The notes under the pieces are model-generated. The model was not told the origin of the DNA. It was given only the letters and a program-made list of their open reading frames with translations, and ran no database searches. The position numbers and the translations under genes were made by a program. This document shows, in pieces, positions 35,497 to 38,927 of a stretch of 38,927 nt of DNA (the stretch's first letter is position 1; the number at the start of each line of letters is the position of its first letter). The stretch is from Sphingomonadaceae bacterium. GTDB lineage: Bacteria > Pseudomonadota > Alphaproteobacteria > Sphingomonadales > Sphingomonadaceae. Location of the stretch: positions 1 to 38,927 of the forward strand of contig JAIOYN010000007.1 of assembly GCA_021741065.1 (NCBI GenBank). Reading direction: 5' to 3'.

Positions 35497-36729
35497 ATGC
35501 TTTACACGGGATATGACCTTCAGCGCGGCTGGCTTGCGGGCGCAGGTTGGGTAGCGCAAAAACAGGCGGATTGGCTCAGCGCGCTGCCTTCGCCGTTCAA
35601 ACATGGCGGCATGGCCCCCGTAGCGGCTTCAGCTCTTGAGGTTTTTGCGCATTCGGTTCTGCCGCGTGGAAAACCTGCGTTCGGCCTGAACGAAGTGGTC
35701 ATCGACGGCAACACTTTGGTGGTTCAGGAAGAAAATCTTGCGCGTAAGCCATTTGGCCAATTGAAGCGTTTCGTTTACGAGGGCAGCAGCGAAAAGCCGC
35801 GCCTCCTTATCTGCGCGCCTATGTCCGGGCATTTTGCAACGCTCTTGCGTGACACAGTTGACCGCATGATGGCCACACATGACGTCTACATCACCGACTG
35901 GAAAGACGCACGTGATGTGCCGCTGACGGGCGGGGGGTTTGATCTTGAAACCTACATTGATTATCTCATTGAGTGGCTGGAATTTCTCGGCCCCGACGCA
36001 GGTGGGCGCGGCGCGCATATGCTCGCCGTCTGCCAGCCATCGGTTCCGGCGTATGCCGCGGCAGCCGTAATGAGCGCAAAGGGCCATCCGCTGCGTCCGC
36101 GCACGTTGACGATGATGGGCGGGCCGATCGATACGCGCGAAGCGCCAACGGCGGTGAACAACCACGCGACCCAGCGTCCGCATGAATGGTTCGTGCAAAA
36201 TGTGATTGCGACTGTCCCGCCTTATTACAAGGGCGCTGGCCGCCGCGTATATCCAGGTTTTCTGCAGCTTTCGGGCTTTATGTCGATGAACCTTGGCAAT
36301 CATATGATGAGCCATTGGTCGATGTTCTCCGACCTCGTCAAAGGCGATGGTGAAAGTGCGGATCGGCATAAGGAATTTTACGACGAGTATCGCGCGGTCT
36401 GCGACATGACGGCGGAATTCTACCTGCAAACTGTTGACACAGTGTTCCAACGCCATTTGCTGCCTAAGGGCGAATTCAACTATCGCGGCAAGCTCGTTGA
36501 TCCTGCCGCCATCACCGATATTGGCTTGTTGGCGATTGAGGGTGAGCGCGATGACATTAGCGGTTTGGGCCAGACACAGGCCGCGTTGAACATTGCAACG
36601 GGCTTGCCTGCGGCGTTTAAGAAATATCATATGGCGCCAGAAGTCGGCCATTATGGCATTTTCAACGGCAGCAAATGGCGCGAAAAAATTGCGCCTATTG
36701 TCGAAAACTGGATATCCAGCCACAATTGA
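35497..36729 (+). CDS. phaZ: intracellular polyhydroxyalkanoate depolymerase (cysteine type)
   Basis: A 410-residue alpha/beta hydrolase beginning MLYTGYDLQRGW with the depolymerase box around AVCQPSVPAYAAAA, whose nucleophile is C179 instead of serine, as in PhaZ1 of Ralstonia. D352/D353 in GERDDIS and H385 in EVGHYGIF complete the triad. It mobilises stored poly-3-hydroxybutyrate inside the cell. There is no signal peptide, which agrees with the intracellular class. AAAGG lies 8 bases before the ATG. It stands divergent from the ABC exporter, and an epimerase gene follows after 76 bases. PHA synthase is not in the window. Confidence 0.93.
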   Translation: MLYTGYDLQRGWLAGAGWVAQKQADWLSALPSPFKHGGMAPVAASALEVFAHSVLPRGKPAFGLNEVVIDGNTLVVQEENLARKPFGQLKRFVYEGSSEKPRLLICAPMSGHFATLLRDTVDRMMATHDVYITDWKDARDVPLTGGGFDLETYIDYLIEWLEFLGPDAGGRGAHMLAVCQPSVPAYAAAAVMSAKGHPLRPRTLTMMGGPIDTREAPTAVNNHATQRPHEWFVQNVIATVPPYYKGAGRRVYPGFLQLSGFMSMNLGNHMMSHWSMFSDLVKGDGESADRHKEFYDEYRAVCDMTAEFYLQTVDTVFQRHLLPKGEFNYRGKLVDPAAITDIGLLAIEGERDDISGLGQTQAALNIATGLPAAFKKYHMAPEVGHYGIFNGSKWREKIAPIVENWISSHN

Positions 36730-36805
36730 GCGACCTTATGTTCCCCGCTATTTGGACCTGCTTAATAGCATTTTGCGCAGCACGGATTTCTGCGGGTTTT
36801 CAGCG

Positions 36806-37789
36806 ATGACCCTGCATATTGAAGCCACAGTCGAACGCTGGCCAGTCAACGGCCATTTTACCATCGCGCGCGGGGCAAAGACATTTGTCGACTTGCTTGT
36901 GGTCGCGGTCAGCGATGGCACGCATATCGGACAGGGCGAGGGCACGGCGATTTATTATCGCGGCGAGACCGCCGAAGAATGTCTGCGCCAGATCGTAAGC
37001 GTCACGGACGCAATCGCCGCGCAGTCTGTCCCGATGGCACGCGCGCTTTTGCAATCCGAACTACCACCCGGCGCGGCGCGCAATGCGCTGGACTGTGCGC
37101 TTTGGGATTTGGAGGCCAAGCAGGCAGGGCAGCCTTTATGGGCAGTGACCGGCATGATATCGCCGCCCACGCCTTTGGAGACCGCCTTCACCATATCCGT
37201 GGGCACCCCCGATGCGATGCATGCCGATGCGCGGGCAGCGGCCAAGAGTGGCTATGGCATATTGAAGCTCAAATTGAATGGCGATGCCGACCGTGATCGT
37301 GTTGCCGCCGTGCGCGCGGGCGCACCCAAAGCGCATATCATTGTGGACGCCAATGAAAGCTGGGGCGCATTGGATATTGCTGCCGAGGCGGAAGTCCTCA
37401 AGACGCTGGGCGTGGCCATGATTGAGCAACCCTTGCCCGCGGGACAAGACGGCGCGCTTGCCAACCTATCGTCGCCATTGCCGATTTTCGCGGACGAAAG
37501 CTGTCATGTGGCGGCCGACGTCCCGCGCCTCGCCGGATTATATCAGGGCGTGAATATCAAGCTGGATAAAGCCGGCGGCCTGACCGAAGCTCTGGCGCTC
37601 CGTAAGGCTGCGGAGAGCGCAAAAATGGACGTCATGGTCGGTTGTATGCTGTCGACCAGCCTTGCCATTCAGGCGGCGTTCCTGGTGGCGCAGAAGGCAT
37701 CTTGGGTTGACCTTGATGGACCTGCGTTATTGCAAAAGGATCGGCCGGACGGATTCCGCTTTGCAAACGGACGCTTGTCCCCGGCCTAA
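36806..37789 (+). CDS. dgcA: dipeptide epimerase / N-acetyl-D-Glu racemase DgcA-like enolase-superfamily enzyme
   Basis: A 327-residue protein of the muconate-lactonising-enzyme subgroup. The catalytic lysines lie in KLKLNG (K154/K156) and at K252 (NIKLDKAGG), and the metal ligands are D181 (DANESW), E207 (EQPLP) and D230 (FADES). These match L-Ala-D/L-Glu epimerases of peptidoglycan recycling and the related DgcA racemase; the two cannot be distinguished here. The ATG at 36806 gives a start at the conserved first strand, with a weak TGCGGG upstream. It ends 15 bases before the converging ABM-family gene. Confidence 0.85.
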   Translation: MTLHIEATVERWPVNGHFTIARGAKTFVDLLVVAVSDGTHIGQGEGTAIYYRGETAEECLRQIVSVTDAIAAQSVPMARALLQSELPPGAARNALDCALWDLEAKQAGQPLWAVTGMISPPTPLETAFTISVGTPDAMHADARAAAKSGYGILKLKLNGDADRDRVAAVRAGAPKAHIIVDANESWGALDIAAEAEVLKTLGVAMIEQPLPAGQDGALANLSSPLPIFADESCHVAADVPRLAGLYQGVNIKLDKAGGLTEALALRKAAESAKMDVMVGCMLSTSLAIQAAFLVAQKASWVDLDGPALLQKDRPDGFRFANGRLSPA

Positions 37790-37804
37790 TGCAGATTTTA
37801 AGCC

Positions 37805-38098
37805 TTATAGCGCGTCGAGATACTCGATTTCAGGCGCGCCCGCGAGGCATGGACCAAGCTTGGGGCCAGCGGCTTTGAAATAGTCGCTGGCGCCATGCGC
37901 GGTCAGTGCGTCTTGATCGACATATTGTTCAAGCACTTTGTACACTTGCGGGTTGGACCTTGACCGGGTGAGCGTATAAAATACATTCCCCGGTTCATGC
38001 GCCCGAACCGCTGCAGACAGTTCTGCAAAAACAGCCTCAAAATCTTCGTTCTTGCCTTCGGCAACGGTTAACGTCGCGATTACACCAATGGCGGACAT
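37805..38098 (-). CDS. ABM-family putative quinol monooxygenase
   Basis: A 97-residue protein with the ABM pattern MSAIGVIATLTVAEGKNEDFEAVFAELSAAVRAHEPGNVFYTLTRSRSNP, then VYKVLEQYVDQDALTAHGASDYFK, the YgiN-like layout of a dimeric ferredoxin-like fold. YgiN oxidises quinols; activity is not provable here. It follows the thiolase gene on the same strand after 21 bases, so the two are probably co-transcribed. It differs from the ABM-like gene at 23310 and is a separate family member. Confidence 0.85.
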   Translation of the reverse strand: MSAIGVIATLTVAEGKNEDFEAVFAELSAAVRAHEPGNVFYTLTRSRSNPQVYKVLEQYVDQDALTAHGASDYFKAAGPKLGPCLAGAPEIEYLDAL

Positions 38099-38119
38099 GA
38101 GGCTGTTCCTTATTTGCGA

Positions 38120-38927
38120 TTAAAAGATTTCGAAGAGGCCAGCGGCACCCATTCCGCCGCCAACGCACATGGTGACAACACCATATTTCGCACCGCGACG
38201 CTTGCCTTCGATCAAGGCATGGCCCGTGCAACGTGCGCCCGTCATGCCATAAGGATGGCCAATCGAAATCGACCCGCCATTGACGTTCAGCAATTCGTTT
38301 GGAATGCCCAATTTGTCGCGGCAGTAGAGGACTTGCACGGCAAATGCTTCGTTCAGTTCCCAGATGCCGATATCGTCCATCTTCAGGCCAAAACGCTGCA
38401 GCAATTTGGGGATTGCGAATACAGGACCAATGCCCATTTCATCGGGCTCCGTGCCTGCAACCGCCATACCGACATAACGGCCAAGCGGGTTGAGGCCCTT
38501 TTTCTCGGCCAATTTTGCTTCCATCAGGATGGAGGCCGACGAACCGTCGGACAGCTGGCTTGCGTTACCGGCAGTGATTGTCATGTCAGGGCCAAGCACA
38601 GGCTGCAGCGCTTGTAGACCGGCAAGCTGCGTATCCGCGCGATTGCCTTCATCCTTGGCTATGGTCACTTCTTTCTGGCTGACTTCGCCGGTTTCCTTGT
38701 TCACGACGTTCATGGTCGTGGTCACGGGCACGATTTCTGCTTCAAAATAGCCAGCGGCCTGTGCAGGGGCGGTGCGCTGCTGCGATTGCAGGGCATATTC
38801 GTCCATCGCATCGCGGCTGACATTGTACCGCTTGGCCACGACTTCAGCGGTCTGCAGCATCGGCATGTAAATGGCATTATGCATTTCGACCAACGCGTGA
38901 TCAGGCTGAACGCGCATTTCCTTGGTT
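38120..38927 (-). CDS. acetyl-CoA C-acetyltransferase/thiolase, 5'-truncated by window edge
   Basis: The C-terminal 268 or so residues of a type-II thiolase. The conserved active-site His sits in [19 protein letters not shown] and the second active-site Cys in [16 protein letters not shown], while [13 protein letters not shown] and the [17 protein letters not shown] loop are also typical. The acyl-accepting Cys near residue 90 lies beyond the right edge. The frame is open to the end of the window (T-K-E before MRVQPDH), so the start is outside. It can work in beta-oxidation or in making acetoacetyl-CoA for PHB synthesis. Confidence 0.95.
   Translation of the reverse strand, partial: TKEMRVQPDHALVEMHNAIYMPMLQTAEVVAKRYNVSRDAMDEYALQSQQRTAPAQAAGYFEAEIVPVTTTMNVVNKETGEVSQKEVTIAKDEGNRADTQLAGLQALQPVLGPDMTITAGNASQLSDGSSASILMEAKLAEKKGLNPLGRYVGMAVAGTEPDEMGIGPVFAIPKLLQRFGLKMDDIGIWELNEAFAVQVLYCRDKLGIPNELLNVNGGSISIGHPYGMTGARCTGHALIEGKRRGAKYGVVTMCVGGGMGAAGLFEIF

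Noticed and set aside
35629-36723. A 364-codon open frame antisense to the PHA depolymerase
   Set aside because: It lies fully inside a strongly supported gene on the other strand, has no recognisable motif, and its length is explained by codon bias of the sense gene.

Overview
The window is chromosomal DNA of an alphaproteobacterium, most likely a sphingomonad (order Sphingomonadales). The genus cannot be fixed from sequence alone; a Sphingopyxis/Sphingorhabdus-like organism of moderate GC would fit. The evidence is the secY-adk-rpsM-rpsK-rpoA-rplQ ribosomal order without rpmJ, a zinc-type (four-Cys) adenylate kinase, a short TilS, a cysteine-type intracellular PHA depolymerase, an S9A prolyl oligopeptidase and paired DUF465 proteins. 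No tRNA, rRNA, IS element, prophage or CRISPR array was seen.

Layout. (1) 1-8302 (+): the end of the spc operon and the alpha operon: rpsE (cut by the window edge), rpmD, rplO, secY, adk, then three inserted genes (secreted SRPBCC protein, RimB-like retropepsin-fold protease, RimK ATP-grasp ligase), then rpsM, rpsK, rpoA, rplQ and a strong terminator. Hairpins and two promoter-like sites divide this run into sub-units. (2) 8494-13824: prolyl oligopeptidase, a small membrane protein, RarD-type transporter, pyrC (-) and a YgfZ-type protein. (3) 13821-16881 (-): a minimal RlpA-like protein and gyrB, the latter with a promoter that predicts a leaderless mRNA. (4) 17075-18914 (+): an acyl-CoA ligase overlapping a small DUF2721-like membrane protein. 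(5) 18954-20608 (-): xseB-ispA-coaD. (6) 20778-24891 (-): LysR regulator, MFS exporter, ABM-fold monooxygenase and a phospholipase D-type protein. A 355-base gap at 21654-22008 holds two GTTGC/GCAAC palindromes and an orphan intrinsic terminator that may end a small RNA. (7) 25014-25358 (+): rpoZ. (8) 25534-32942 (-): a Rap1a/Tai-like secreted protein, ftsH, tilS, a CpoB-like protein, a RodZ-like protein and ptsP (EI-Ntr). (9) 33002-35350: two divergent DUF465 proteins and an MsbA-like ABC exporter. (10) 35497-38927: PHA depolymerase, dipeptide epimerase/DgcA, an ABM-family protein and the C-terminal part of a thiolase that runs off the right edge.

Most of the window is housekeeping: translation, transcription (rpoA, rpoZ), DNA topology, protein quality control and precursor synthesis. 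The least ordinary parts are the rimB-rimK pair inside the ribosomal protein operon, the hairpins between rpsM/rpsK and rpoA/rplQ, the possible small RNA beside the LysR gene, the likely leaderless genes (gyrB, phospholipase D-type) and the divergent DUF465 pair. No clearly new multi-gene system is demonstrated. The SRPBCC-RimB-RimK cassette is the best candidate for follow-up.
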